Origin: Leptospira sp.
Lineage (GTDB): Bacteria; Spirochaetota; Leptospiria; Leptospirales; Leptospiraceae
Length of the DNA stretch: 64,000 nt
Direction: 5' to 3'
NCBI GenBank assembly: GCA_027531445.1
Contig: JAPZRK010000051.1
Span: 1-64,000 of the forward strand
In this document: positions 35,179-44,630 of the stretch, one piece after another
Layout of the letters: every line of letters starts with the position of its first letter
Position numbering within the stretch: the stretch's first letter is position 1
Translations under genes and position numbers: made by a program
Notes under the pieces: model-generated
The model's input: the letters and a program-made list of their open reading frames with translations, nothing else
What the model was told of the DNA's origin: nothing
The model's database searches: none

Positions 35179-37125
35179 ATGTTTCCTGAATTTAATGAAG
35201 AACATCTTTCAAACAAACAATCCGCAATCCTAGAAAAGATGGAATCAAATTTAAAAGAAATCTCAATTCTTTTACAAAATCCCAACATCACCTATTCTAA
35301 TTTTTTAAAAAAATACCAAACGATTCAAACAGAACTGTCCGATCTCAGCACTGAGATTTCACACATCAACTCGGTCAAAAATAGCGAAGAGTCCCAATCG
35401 ATTTATGCTGCAATTCTTCCCAAACTCACTGAATACTATACGAATCTTGGCCAAGATGAATCTATTTTTAAAGCCCTGCTCCATATCGAATCCAATGAAT
35501 CCGGTTTAAATGGTGAACAGAAAAAAGTATTACAAAACGAGATTCGTGATTTTCGCCTATCGGGCGTTGGACTATCTAAAGAGAAAAAAGACAGTTTAAA
35601 AGAAATTCGTATCAGACAATCAGATTTATCCAATCAGTTCTCTCAAAATGTTTTAGATGCAACAAACGCATTTGAGATGATTCTTGAATCCGTTGACGTA
35701 GAAGGAATGCCAGAAGGTGAACTCATCTCAGCAAAAACTGAAAATGGAAAGTATAAGTTTACCCTCCACTTCCCAAGTTATATCGCATACATGACCTACG
35801 GTCCAAATCGGGAAAAAAGAGAAGAGCTGTATAAGGCATCTACTACGAAATCTCCACAAAACGGCCCTATTTTGGAAGAGATTCTTCAACTTCGCAAAAA
35901 GGAAGCAGAGATACTTGGGTTCGATTCGTTTGCTCATCTAAGTCTTGCCACAAAAGTAGCAGACAGCCCAGAACAAGTGCTTACTTTCCTTTATGATCTA
36001 GCAAAAAAAGCAAAACCAATCGCAGAAAAAGAATTTGAGGTTTTAAAAACATTTGCCGCCAAACATGGTTGTGATGAGCTAAAACCCCATGATGTAATTT
36101 TTTATAGCGAAAAACTCAAAAAAGAATCTTTCGACTACGAAGAAGAAAAATATAGACCCTATCTGGAAAAAGAATCTGTAGTAAAGGGTATGTTCATTTT
36201 TTTGGAATCGCTTCTGGGTATACAGTTCCAAATTGTGAAGACTCGAGTTTGGCACGAAACGGTTCTCTGTTATGAAATCCGTATCAAAGGTGAGGTGCGA
36301 GCTCGCCTATATATGGATTTGGAGGCACGGAAGGAAAAAAAAGGTGGTGCCTGGATGCATAATTGGAAGCCACATTACATTGATGAGACGGGAGCGGAGG
36401 TTCTTCCCATTGCCTTCGTTATCGGAAATTTTCCTGCTTCGACAAAGGATCAGCCTTCTCTGCTCAAACCATCGGATGTAGTTACATTATTTCACGAATT
36501 AGGACACGCGCTCCATCATTTGCTCTCCCGTGTGAATGAAGCGTTTGTAAGCGGTGTTAATGGTGTGGAGTGGGATGCTGTCGAATTTCCTTCCCAATTT
36601 TTGGAAAATTTTGCATACGAGCCTAAAGTTCTAGCGCTTTTCGCCAAACACTACAAAACGGGAGAACCGATTCCAAAAGATTATATTGATACCATGGTTC
36701 GTGCTAAAAATTTTCAATCCGCACTTGGAGTTGTGAGACAGCTCGAATTTGCAATCTTTGATATGCTCATACACAAGTCCGCACCGTCCGAAGCGGAAGT
36801 ACAAAAGATCTTAGATAAGGTGAGAAGCGAAGTGGGTGTCATACATCCACCGAGTTACAATAAATTTCAAAATGCTTTTTCACATATCTTTGCTGGCGGT
36901 TATGCCGCTGGCTACTACTCTTACAAGTGGGCAGAACTTCTTTCCGCCAACGCTTACTTTAAGTTTATCGATGAAGGTGTATTTTCTGAAAAGCTTGCTG
37001 AAAAATTTAGAGTTAGTGTTTTGGAGAAAGGCGGATCCGACTCCGCCATGAACTTGTTTCGGGCTTTTTATGGGAAAGATCCCGAGATTGAGGCTTTATT
37101 GCGATTGAACGGAATCGCCGCTTAA
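35179..37125 (+). CDS. M3-family oligopeptidase (oligopeptidase A type)
   Basis: 648 residues from ATG 35179, which has AGAGGTG just upstream. A GTG six bases earlier overlaps that site and is unlikely. This zinc metallopeptidase degrades short peptides in the cytoplasm. The active site is FHELGHALHH with His439, Glu440 and His443. The following GVEWDAVEFPSQFLENF carries the third zinc ligand Glu. The helical N-terminal half (about 1-250) and the C-terminal phrase FSHIFAGGYAAGYYSYKWAE are typical of PrlC/Dcp relatives. No signal peptide is seen. The 3' end overlaps the convergent SCO1 gene by 30 bases. Confidence 0.95.
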   Translation: MFPEFNEEHLSNKQSAILEKMESNLKEISILLQNPNITYSNFLKKYQTIQTELSDLSTEISHINSVKNSEESQSIYAAILPKLTEYYTNLGQDESIFKALLHIESNESGLNGEQKKVLQNEIRDFRLSGVGLSKEKKDSLKEIRIRQSDLSNQFSQNVLDATNAFEMILESVDVEGMPEGELISAKTENGKYKFTLHFPSYIAYMTYGPNREKREELYKASTTKSPQNGPILEEILQLRKKEAEILGFDSFAHLSLATKVADSPEQVLTFLYDLAKKAKPIAEKEFEVLKTFAAKHGCDELKPHDVIFYSEKLKKESFDYEEEKYRPYLEKESVVKGMFIFLESLLGIQFQIVKTRVWHETVLCYEIRIKGEVRARLYMDLEARKEKKGGAWMHNWKPHYIDETGAEVLPIAFVIGNFPASTKDQPSLLKPSDVVTLFHELGHALHHLLSRVNEAFVSGVNGVEWDAVEFPSQFLENFAYEPKVLALFAKHYKTGEPIPKDYIDTMVRAKNFQSALGVVRQLEFAIFDMLIHKSAPSEAEVQKILDKVRSEVGVIHPPSYNKFQNAFSHIFAGGYAAGYYSYKWAELLSANAYFKFIDEGVFSEKLAEKFRVSVLEKGGSDSAMNLFRAFYGKDPEIEALLRLNGIAA

Positions 37126-37665
37126 CGCTTTTATCACGGTAGCAAATTGTTCAGCGGAATCATTTGACTTTAGCAAAACTCTTGTTTTACGTTCTTTATC
37201 AAGAACGTAGACATAAGTAGAGTGATCGATCGTATCTTTATCTGTCGATTTTTCTACATAGGCTCCATATTGTTTTACTAGCAATGCGGTTGTACTCTCG
37301 TTGAATGATAAACCCGTTGCATTCTGTAAGTAAAAAGAAACGTACTTTTGTACGACATCGGATCCATCCCGACTGGGATCGATCGAAATAAAAATCGTTC
37401 GAAAAGAGTTGGATAAATCTTTATCCAACATCCCTTGTGCCAACTTAATTTTTGATAACATATTTGGGCAAAAATCAGGACACTGAGTGTATCCAAAAAA
37501 AACAAGAAGCACCGGTTCTGGATAATCAGACAGGGAGACCTTTTTGCCAGATCGATCTTCATACAAAAAATTCCCACCGATGGGAATCGGTCCCAAATCC
37601 AGTTTCGGTTGGCAAGAAACTAAGGATAGTAGGACACAAGTTAGTAGCTTTCGATTTAGATTCAT
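37096..37665 (-). CDS. SCO1/SenC-family copper-binding lipoprotein
   Basis: 189 residues. A lipobox (LSLVSC, Cys18) anchors the protein in the membrane facing the periplasm. The thioredoxin-like fold contains the SCO copper site: Cys62 and Cys66 in FGYTQCPDFCP and the later His in DHSTYVYVLD. FISIDPSRDG is a further family hallmark. SCO proteins load or maintain copper in cytochrome c oxidase subunit II. The gene is coupled to the upstream PCuAC-like gene by a four-base overlap, the classic pairing for Cu(A) assembly. No oxidase genes lie within the window. Confidence 0.93.
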   Translation of the reverse strand: MNLNRKLLTCVLLSLVSCQPKLDLGPIPIGGNFLYEDRSGKKVSLSDYPEPVLLVFFGYTQCPDFCPNMLSKIKLAQGMLDKDLSNSFRTIFISIDPSRDGSDVVQKYVSFYLQNATGLSFNESTTALLVKQYGAYVEKSTDKDTIDHSTYVYVLDKERKTRVLLKSNDSAEQFATVIKALSGDSVQSQ

Positions 37666-38084
37666 TGTTTTACCTCAGCAAAAAGGACAAGTTCCGAAAG
37701 ATCCGCAAAGCGAAATGTAAACGTTAACCTTTCACCAAGCTTCAAATTGCGTTTTTTATCTTTTAACATTAGATGTTGCCCATTCGGTTCAAATCGATAC
37801 AGCTTTCCCTTCTCGATCTCTAGTGGCAAAGGAACTTCGTTCATTCTCATTACACCTGCTTCATCTATTTTGGAATCGTGCCACTCTACCTTACCGAAAG
37901 CCTCACAATTGATTTCTACAAGTTTTTCTGGCTTTTGGGTGGCAAGGGTCACATCCCCATATGCTACGGATAACTTAGCATGATCGGGAACCAACCTTAC
38001 CGTCAGAGATGAATCAAGCTTTCGACAAGAAAAAGACAAATTGACTTGAATTAGTAGGAGAATTGACAAATTTGTTAGATTCAT
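37662..38084 (-). CDS. PCuAC-like periplasmic copper chaperone (DUF461)
   Basis: 140 residues from ATG 38084, chosen because a signal segment (LSILLLIQVNLSFSC) follows and AGGAAG precedes it. The longer open frame upstream would overlap the divergent hydrolase. The methionine/histidine copper site is visible in VMRMNEVPLPLEIEKG and GQHLML, matching the H/M pattern of PCu(A)C proteins. The Cys at the end of the signal suggests a lipoprotein. The four-base overlap with the SCO1 gene points to joint delivery of copper to the respiratory oxidase. Confidence 0.85.
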   Translation of the reverse strand: MNLTNLSILLLIQVNLSFSCRKLDSSLTVRLVPDHAKLSVAYGDVTLATQKPEKLVEINCEAFGKVEWHDSKIDEAGVMRMNEVPLPLEIEKGKLYRFEPNGQHLMLKDKKRNLKLGERLTFTFRFADLSELVLFAEVKQ

Positions 38085-38106
38085 CTTCCTGAAAAAGAGT
38101 ACAACC

Positions 38107-39132
38107 ATGAAAACAATCGGCAAATGGCTCATCGCCATTCTACTAATCCTGACTTCATTTCTTGCTTCGACCTTCATATGGCAAGTGGGAGATTATACAT
38201 ATAACCAGACTGAATCATTTCCAAATTTTGACGAGTATTACAAAAAAGAATTAGAAATTAGCAAACAAGAAAACACACGTCCAGACAATGAAGAAAAATT
38301 GGTCAGGTACAGCCCCGACAAAACTCCACTTGCCATTCTTTATATCCACGGATTTGGTGCGAGTCGTATGGAAGGGGAAGAAGTTGTCAATCAAGTCGCC
38401 GAAACCTTCCAATCCAATCTTTATTATGTTCGACTTCCCGGTCATGGAACCAATGTAGAAGATCACAAAAATACGGAGTTCCAAAAGTATTTATCCGATG
38501 CAGAAACCGCCCTCATCATGTCACAACAATTAGGTGAAAAGGTGATTATCATTGGAACGAGTATGGGTGGACTGATTACTTCTTACCTGGCTGGCAAACA
38601 TCCAGACAAAGTTGCCGCCGTGATTTTAGCATCCCCTTTCTATGATTTCCCAGATCCTACTGCCAATGTGTTTCGTTTTACATGGGGCAAAAGTTTGATC
38701 CATATGGTAATGGGTGAGATACGAAAATCAAATGAACAGGACGCAAAGAACGAGTCTTACAAGTATTGGTACCGAGACCAGTATTTCGATGCCATTCAAC
38801 ATATCATGAATTTAAAACGGTTTGTGGAGAAAGAAGATTCGCTATCAAAAATAGAGGATCCAGTCCTACTGTTTTACTTTTTTAAATCAGAAGCGATCCA
38901 AGATAGGTCTGCCTCCGTCAAGGCAATGTTAGCTTCATTTGATAAAATTCAAAACAATCCAAATCATAGTCCACTAAACAAAGCGGTAAAGGTGGAGGAC
39001 GGAGATCATGTTCTTTTATCCAAGTTTGTAAAAACCGATAAACCCTTCCTTTACAAAGAAATGGTTGAGTTTATCACTCAAACTACAGGGATCGAACCAA
39101 ACAAAGCTGGCTCAAAGAAAGCCAAAAGATAA
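38107..39132 (+). CDS. membrane-anchored alpha/beta hydrolase
   Basis: 341 residues. A single hydrophobic segment (about 8-26) anchors or exports the protein. The hydrolase fold follows: oxyanion region LYIHGFGASRMEG, YYVRLPGHGTNVED and nucleophile Ser152 in the elbow GTSMGG. The likely catalytic His is in EDGDHVLL. This arrangement is typical of monoacylglycerol lipase or carboxylesterase relatives, but the substrate cannot be stated. The C-terminus is very basic (KAGSKKAKR). The 3' end overlaps the convergent PAS kinase gene by 21 bases. Confidence 0.87.
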   Translation: MKTIGKWLIAILLILTSFLASTFIWQVGDYTYNQTESFPNFDEYYKKELEISKQENTRPDNEEKLVRYSPDKTPLAILYIHGFGASRMEGEEVVNQVAETFQSNLYYVRLPGHGTNVEDHKNTEFQKYLSDAETALIMSQQLGEKVIIIGTSMGGLITSYLAGKHPDKVAAVILASPFYDFPDPTANVFRFTWGKSLIHMVMGEIRKSNEQDAKNESYKYWYRDQYFDAIQHIMNLKRFVEKEDSLSKIEDPVLLFYFFKSEAIQDRSASVKAMLASFDKIQNNPNHSPLNKAVKVEDGDHVLLSKFVKTDKPFLYKEMVEFITQTTGIEPNKAGSKKAKR

Positions 39133-41049
39133 AAGAATCGATTCATACAATTCCTCAACGGATATTGGTTTGGATCTAACCAATATCCCTTCAGAGACTA
39201 AGTTGTCGGCATCGAGGCCATCTGCATTTCCAGTAAGAAGGATGGCTCCAAGATTCTGATTGTGATTTTTTATTTTTCTCAATAAATTCAACCCGTTCAT
39301 ATCCTTCATACGATAATCAGAGATAACAAAATCTGGAACATTCGTTCTCAATTCTTCGACGGCATCAAGCGATGATGTAAACAAATTCGCTCTTATTTGT
39401 TTCAATGCAAGAACCATCGATAGTGATTCTAGAGATGGCACATCATCTTCAATGATCCAGACTTGTTTAGATTGTAGGAATTCCCAAGTTGCACCTTCAC
39501 CTAACTTTTTTTGTCGGGAGGCGTTCCAATCAGATTCAATGATCTTTTCGGAAACAGGAAGAAAAATGGAAAGGATGATACCATGATCACCTAAATTTTC
39601 AACTCGAAGTTCCCCACCCCAATTTCGAATGTACCGTGCGATGATTTGGATACCAGACCAGCGCGATTCATCTTCTTCAAAGATAGAGCGGTTCGTTTCG
39701 TGACAACTCGTCACGAGTGGAGCTTCGATACCACTAAGAGAGATTTGAACCAAAATCCGATCTTCTTGGATATCTTCATTATGAATTAAAATGGTTACGA
39801 TCCTTCCTTTACATTCTTCACCTTTGACCCAAGGAAAAATCGAACCCGATACAATTTCTCCAAGTATCTTAGAAACGCGAACGGGATCTACTTTGGCATA
39901 CAAACTCGTTTCCGAAAATGAAAATTCGAGATCCACTCCTTTCGGAACATCTGAAATTAAGATAGGAATACTGGATTGGATGATTGCGGAGATATCTACA
40001 ACGGTGATTGAATCTGACTCAACCCCTTTTGAAAATCGGATGATTCTATGGATCATAGAACGAGCGCTTTGTGCCGCCATCATAATTTTTTGGAGGTATT
40101 CTTTAATCTTTGAATGATCGACTTTCGTTTCGTTTGTTTGTTCCAGCTCTTCCATTCCCAGACCCGAAAAAACATGGATTGGTTGCAAATAATTGTTCAA
40201 GTCATGCGCTAAATTGGAGGCAAGGTTTCCAATGGTTTCCATTTTTTGTGAATGGAGAAGGTAAGCTTCAATTTGCTTTTTTTCGGTTAAGTCATCCAAC
40301 AATACAAAAAAGAAATCCAATTTGCCACTTGAACTCCGAAAAGTATTGGTTCTGCGATATATATTGATCTTACGTCCATCTTTCCTTGTTAGTGTTGCCT
40401 CACCAATTTCCAAACCATCACCCAAAATGTTAAAGTATTCAAGTTCTTCCTTAGTAAGTGCAATACCATTTGCACGTTTTATATTGAGATTGGTTAGGTC
40501 TTCTATCGAATAGCCAGTGATCTCTGCGAATCTATCGTTGATACGAAAGTATCCTCCTTCCCAATCTTGCAACGCCATACCAACGGAAGCATTTTCAAAG
40601 AGTCGAAGAAATAATTGGATCTGTTCTTTTACATTTTCCTCAGAAACCATTTTCTCAGTGACATCATTTGCAAAACCAATAATGAGTGGGAAATCTGAGA
40701 GTGAAGGAATTTTCACTAATCGTTCTTGAAACTGAATCCACTTAATGTACGTTAATCCTGGAATTGAAAATCGAGTTACGAATTCTCGTTTTTCATTTAG
40801 TTGCAAGGATTCAATTTTATTTATTTCTTTTTCCCATCTCTCAACATCACCCGGATAAACTAAGGCAGACAGCGAATCTAACGTGAATTCCTTTTCCTGA
40901 GAATGAGCGAAGATCTCGGACTGGAAAAAATGATTGGCGAACAAAAATTTGAGTGATTTTGTATCAAGTAGGTAAACTCCCCCTGAACAAACCTGCGGTA
41001 GGAGTTCAAAGAATTCTATCATTCCGCTTGCTTCCAGGTTCATACGCAT
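39112..41049 (-). CDS. PAS-domain hybrid histidine kinase with eroded ATPase domain
   Basis: 645 residues from ATG 41049. Other starts at 41043 and 41022 cannot be excluded. No membrane segment, so a cytoplasmic sensor. PAS domains lie at about 25-130 and 135-255, the second with FRINDRFAEITGYSIEDL. HisKA has His282 in LAHDLNN. The ATPase region (about 350-500) lacks a recognisable N box, a DxGxG box and a GxGxG box: equivalent positions read LGEIVSGSIFPW, ISLSGIEAP and SRWSGIQII. A receiver at about 520-645 keeps Asp578 (SDYRM) and Lys in SKPIS. It may act as a phospho-relay or sensor partner instead of a kinase. It is divergent from tatA. Confidence 0.85.
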   Translation of the reverse strand: MRMNLEASGMIEFFELLPQVCSGGVYLLDTKSLKFLFANHFFQSEIFAHSQEKEFTLDSLSALVYPGDVERWEKEINKIESLQLNEKREFVTRFSIPGLTYIKWIQFQERLVKIPSLSDFPLIIGFANDVTEKMVSEENVKEQIQLFLRLFENASVGMALQDWEGGYFRINDRFAEITGYSIEDLTNLNIKRANGIALTKEELEYFNILGDGLEIGEATLTRKDGRKINIYRRTNTFRSSSGKLDFFFVLLDDLTEKKQIEAYLLHSQKMETIGNLASNLAHDLNNYLQPIHVFSGLGMEELEQTNETKVDHSKIKEYLQKIMMAAQSARSMIHRIIRFSKGVESDSITVVDISAIIQSSIPILISDVPKGVDLEFSFSETSLYAKVDPVRVSKILGEIVSGSIFPWVKGEECKGRIVTILIHNEDIQEDRILVQISLSGIEAPLVTSCHETNRSIFEEDESRWSGIQIIARYIRNWGGELRVENLGDHGIILSIFLPVSEKIIESDWNASRQKKLGEGATWEFLQSKQVWIIEDDVPSLESLSMVLALKQIRANLFTSSLDAVEELRTNVPDFVISDYRMKDMNGLNLLRKIKNHNQNLGAILLTGNADGLDADNLVSEGILVRSKPISVEELYESILLSFGFL

Positions 41050-41073
41050 ATTTCTTGTACCAAAGAGGAAAAT

Positions 41074-41337
41074 ATGATCCAAATTCCTATCACTATGATT
41101 CCACCGATTGCATTTTTTAATTTAGGTCCATGGGAAATCGCTCTGATTGTCTTTTTGGCTCTTTTGTTTTTTGGTGGCAAGCGCCTACCTTCCCTAGCAA
41201 AAGATTTAGGGTCGGGCATCAAAGAATTCAGAAAGTCTCTTATGGGTGGAAGTGACGACGAAATCACAAATTCTTTGCCACAAGAAGAAACTGAATCAAA
41301 AAAACAGCCGACAACAAGCAGAAAAAAGAAAGCCTAA
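41074..41337 (+). CDS. tatA: twin-arginine translocase subunit TatA
   Basis: 87 residues. A short N-terminus with FNLGPWEIALIVFLALLFFG forms the single transmembrane helix, followed by GGKRLPSLAKDLGSGIKEFRKS, the amphipathic helix, and a charged tail. This is the normal TatA layout: it oligomerises to form the passage for folded proteins with twin-arginine signals. GAGG lies just before ATG 41074. tatC follows after nine bases. No tatB-like second gene is present nearby, as in minimal TatAC systems. Confidence 0.95.
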   Translation: MIQIPITMIPPIAFFNLGPWEIALIVFLALLFFGGKRLPSLAKDLGSGIKEFRKSLMGGSDDEITNSLPQEETESKKQPTTSRKKKA

Positions 41338-41346
41338 TTTTTCGAA

Positions 41347-42126
41347 TTGGTCGCAAAGAAAAAAATCCAATCCCTCCCTTTGCCTGAGGGCTCCGAAGCC
41401 AGGGAAAAGTTTATGACCCTGGGAGAGCATCTAGAGGAGCTCCGCCAAAGGCTTATTTACTCTATCTTGGTCATCTTCGTATTTATGGTCATCACGCTCT
41501 ACTTTGGCAGTGAGATCCATAAAATACTGATCACTCCCTACAGGAACGTGCTAGGTCCAGAAGCAAAATTTTTTCAAATCCAGCTGATGGCACCATTTCT
41601 AATTTATTTAAAAACATCACTTCTCCTTTCCGTGTTGATTGCGTTGCCGATTCTGCTTTATATCTTGTGGGGATTTATTGTTCCTGCAGTTGATCCAAAA
41701 ACCGAAAAATGGGGAAAGTTCATTATCCTCTTTTCGACTCTTCTCTTTTGGTCTGGTCTCGCCTTATGTTGGTTTACTGTATTTGAAGGTTTTTTGCGAG
41801 TATTCCTCGTAGTGCTAAGACCTGAAGGTATCGATCCATCACTGCCCATTGATGAATACTATGATCTTTTTTTTAATTTGCATTTGGTCTTTGGGGCTTC
41901 TTTTCAACTACCCATCGTTTTGATTTTGCTTGGAAGGCTCGGTCTGCTTTCTTCCAAATTTTTATTCTTTCGATGGAGGGAAAGTGTACTGATCATTGCC
42001 GTGATTTCTGCTGTTTTATCACCAGGCCCTGATGTATTTTCAATGATGATGCTCCTTCTTCCACTCACATTCTTATTCTTTTTATCGGCCATGATCATGA
42101 TGCTCATGGAAAAAACTGATTCTTAA
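41347..42126 (+). CDS. tatC: twin-arginine translocase subunit TatC
   Basis: 259 residues with six hydrophobic spans. The conserved N-terminal phrase HLEELRQRLIYS and the loop with Glu after LCWFTVFEGFLRV match TatC. SAVLSPGPDVFSMMMLLLPL is the C-terminal signature. TatC recognises twin-arginine signal peptides. The TTG start at 41347 is used. No strong ribosome-binding site is visible, so coupling to tatA is likely. The next gene starts two bases after its stop. Confidence 0.94.
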   Translation: MVAKKKIQSLPLPEGSEAREKFMTLGEHLEELRQRLIYSILVIFVFMVITLYFGSEIHKILITPYRNVLGPEAKFFQIQLMAPFLIYLKTSLLLSVLIALPILLYILWGFIVPAVDPKTEKWGKFIILFSTLLFWSGLALCWFTVFEGFLRVFLVVLRPEGIDPSLPIDEYYDLFFNLHLVFGASFQLPIVLILLGRLGLLSSKFLFFRWRESVLIIAVISAVLSPGPDVFSMMMLLLPLTFLFFLSAMIMMLMEKTDS

Positions 42127-42128
42127 AT

Positions 42129-43232
42129 ATGAATGTACGGAAGTTTAGAATCAGAACTAGAGTTTCACTACTGATTGCAGTTCTTTCTTTTTTTCTTTTA
42201 TTTGCCCTTTTTCTACTTTCTGAATTTGCATTTGAACACTTTAAAAATCCAGCTAACAATAATTCTATCACGTTCAAACTTTTAGGTTTATACGTCTCAT
42301 TAGCTTTTGCTGGATTCATCGGTGGGTTTACCTATTTTATATTAGGATACATCTATCAAATCTTCCATCGTGTTGCCACGGAGATCCAGGACATCCAATT
42401 GGATAGTGACGAGGAAGGAGATAGTTCAGAGGAAGCAGATTTTTTAAGAACCATCAAACTCTCACTCCTCCAAGCACAAAATTCTACTGACTTTCACGTT
42501 GAAGCGACAAAGAGCCAGTGGGAGGAAGGACGATCCCTACTCATCAACAAACTGTTACCGGATATGGAATTACAAAAAGTAAATGGATGGGACATTTCGA
42601 TCTTTCCAAGTCTTATACGCAGTGCAAACAGTGATTATGTGCAAATTATACAAACACGAGACGGTTTTGTTGGACTACTTGCGGGATTTGTGGAAACGGG
42701 TATCACGGAGTCAGCTCAAAAACTTTTTATCCATGGATTAATCAGTGGTCTAAAAGAGACCCAAACAACCTCGAAAGATTTAATCGAAAAAATAGAACGC
42801 GCGTTACACAGTCTATCTTTGAGTCAACTCAAGATCAGTGTGTTTGGTCTAGGCGAAGAAAAAGACAAACTTCACTTTTTACATTTTATGGACATGCCTA
42901 TTTTCCAATTTTCCAATGACGGCATCCAAGTCATTGAGGGGACCGGTGATGACTCTTGGCATGCAATGCATCCGCACGAACTTTCCATTGCAGATGGCAT
43001 TGAAGTGGGAGATTTTTTGGTCTGGAGCACGGACCGAGCACTCAAAGAACTTGGGCTAACTTCTTTCGAAATTATGGAAGAATTTGTAGATTATTTACTA
43101 GATTTGAACCCAAAATCATCACGAGAAATGTTACTTGCCATAGCCAAAAAGTTGAGCGCTCTTGGAAAAGCAAAGGACATGCTTAGCCCCTTAAACAATT
43201 TAAGTATCATTGTTGTCCGAAGAAAACTATAG
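42129..43232 (+). CDS. membrane protein with degenerate SpoIIE/PP2C-like domain
   Basis: 367 residues. Two membrane spans (about 15-37 and 50-75) precede an acidic linker (DSDEEGDSSEEAD). The C-terminal domain (about 140-367) has the order of a SpoIIE/RsbU-type PP2C phosphatase: LLPDMELQKVNGWDISIFPS, VGLLAGFVETG, GIEVGDFLVWSTD and a final LNNLSIIVV. The metal-binding aspartates are replaced: GGDF by ANSD, DVSGHG by GFVETG, TDG by TDR and the last DD by NN. It is therefore probably an inactive, regulatory phosphatase relative. It lies two bases after tatC and nine before the glucosidase gene. Confidence 0.65.
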   Translation: MNVRKFRIRTRVSLLIAVLSFFLLFALFLLSEFAFEHFKNPANNNSITFKLLGLYVSLAFAGFIGGFTYFILGYIYQIFHRVATEIQDIQLDSDEEGDSSEEADFLRTIKLSLLQAQNSTDFHVEATKSQWEEGRSLLINKLLPDMELQKVNGWDISIFPSLIRSANSDYVQIIQTRDGFVGLLAGFVETGITESAQKLFIHGLISGLKETQTTSKDLIEKIERALHSLSLSQLKISVFGLGEEKDKLHFLHFMDMPIFQFSNDGIQVIEGTGDDSWHAMHPHELSIADGIEVGDFLVWSTDRALKELGLTSFEIMEEFVDYLLDLNPKSSREMLLAIAKKLSALGKAKDMLSPLNNLSIIVVRRKL

Positions 43233-43241
43233 AAGTGATCC

Positions 43242-44591
43242 ATGTTAAAGCTACAATTTCCTAAAAATTTTTTGTGGGGAACTGCGACTTCCTCCTATCA
43301 GATTGAAGGCGGTGCCTTTGAAGAAGGCAAAGGTCTTTCCAATTGGGATGTCTTCACAAAGAAAAAAAGTAAAATCAAAAATTTTGAAAATGGGGATATC
43401 GCTTGTGATCATTTCCATAAATACAAAGAAGACGTTGCTCTTATAAAGAAGCTCAACATCCACTCCTATCGTTTTTCTATCTCATGGCCAAGAGTCATTC
43501 CAAATGGGATTGGTCAGGTCAATCAAAAAGGCTTAGACTTTTATGATCGTCTAGTAGACGAACTTTTGCGAAAGCAGATCCTTCCTTTTGTCACATTATA
43601 CCATTGGGATTTGCCGAACGCTTTAGAAGAAAAAGGTGGCTGGTTAAATCGAGACACAGCTTACCATTTTGCTGATTATACAGATGTTATACTTAAGAAA
43701 CTTGGAGATCGCGTCAAACATTGGATCACATTGAATGAACCTTGGATCGTGATGGTCGCAGGATACGTATTGGGGGCCCATGCTCCTGGCCTAAGAAAAC
43801 CATATTCATCCCTTCGCGTTGCACACAACCTTTTACTTGCACATGGACTTGGTTTGGAACGTATTCGGTCACATTCTCCAAAAGCCATTGCGGGTTTAAC
43901 CAACGCGCTCACTCCCGTGTATTCCAACCAATTGAACAAAGAAGGGAAAGCTGTTAGACGAGCCAATGCACTCATGAACCAACTTTGGTTGGATCCACTC
44001 TATAAGGGTAAGTATCCTACCGAAATCGAAAGTGCCGTTTTATCACAAAACAAACATAATATCAAAGATGGTGATATGGAATTGATTTCCAGAAAAACGG
44101 ATTTTATGGGGGTCAATCACTACTCTCGCATGATCGTCAAAAGTATACCGTTTCCGTTATTTCGTTTTTTTCCCGTTCTTCCTGCGGCCGAGTCGACTCA
44201 ATTTACTACGATGGGTTGGGAGATTTATCCACAGGGGTTCTATGATCTTCTGAAATGGCTCGCAAAAGAATATGGCAACCAACCGATCTACATCACAGAG
44301 AATGGGATCAGCCAGACAGACGTAGTCAAGGATGGAAAAGTGGAAGATCCTTCTCGCATCCAATATCTAAAAGAATACCTCCTATCTATGCTCAAAGCGA
44401 TGGAAGAAGGTGTAGATGTTAGAGGGTATTTTCTTTGGTCCTTTTTGGACAATTTTGAATGGCAAGAAGGATACGAAAAACAATTTGGCATCGTTTATGT
44501 TGATCGACAGTCATCCGATCTGAAACGCATTCCCAAAGCAAGCGCCCAATGGTATGCAAAAGTTTGTAAGGACAACGGCTTTATTTACTGA
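43242..44591 (+). CDS. family 1 beta-glucosidase
   Basis: 449 residues, the normal GH1 size. It hydrolyses beta-glycosidic bonds by a retaining mechanism. The N-terminal signature FLWGTATSSYQIEGG, the acid/base Glu166 in TLNEPW and the nucleophile Glu353 in ITENGIS are all present, as is the C-terminal sugar-binding FLDNFEWQEGY. No signal peptide, so it acts in the cytoplasm. It follows the PP2C-like gene after nine bases and may be part of the tatAC transcript. Substrate (cellobiose, other beta-glucosides or beta-galactosides) is not determined by the sequence. Confidence 0.95.
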   Translation: MLKLQFPKNFLWGTATSSYQIEGGAFEEGKGLSNWDVFTKKKSKIKNFENGDIACDHFHKYKEDVALIKKLNIHSYRFSISWPRVIPNGIGQVNQKGLDFYDRLVDELLRKQILPFVTLYHWDLPNALEEKGGWLNRDTAYHFADYTDVILKKLGDRVKHWITLNEPWIVMVAGYVLGAHAPGLRKPYSSLRVAHNLLLAHGLGLERIRSHSPKAIAGLTNALTPVYSNQLNKEGKAVRRANALMNQLWLDPLYKGKYPTEIESAVLSQNKHNIKDGDMELISRKTDFMGVNHYSRMIVKSIPFPLFRFFPVLPAAESTQFTTMGWEIYPQGFYDLLKWLAKEYGNQPIYITENGISQTDVVKDGKVEDPSRIQYLKEYLLSMLKAMEEGVDVRGYFLWSFLDNFEWQEGYEKQFGIVYVDRQSSDLKRIPKASAQWYAKVCKDNGFIY

Positions 44592-44630
44592 AGCACTTGC
44601 ATTTTTTTCAAACTACTTTATAGTTTGCCC

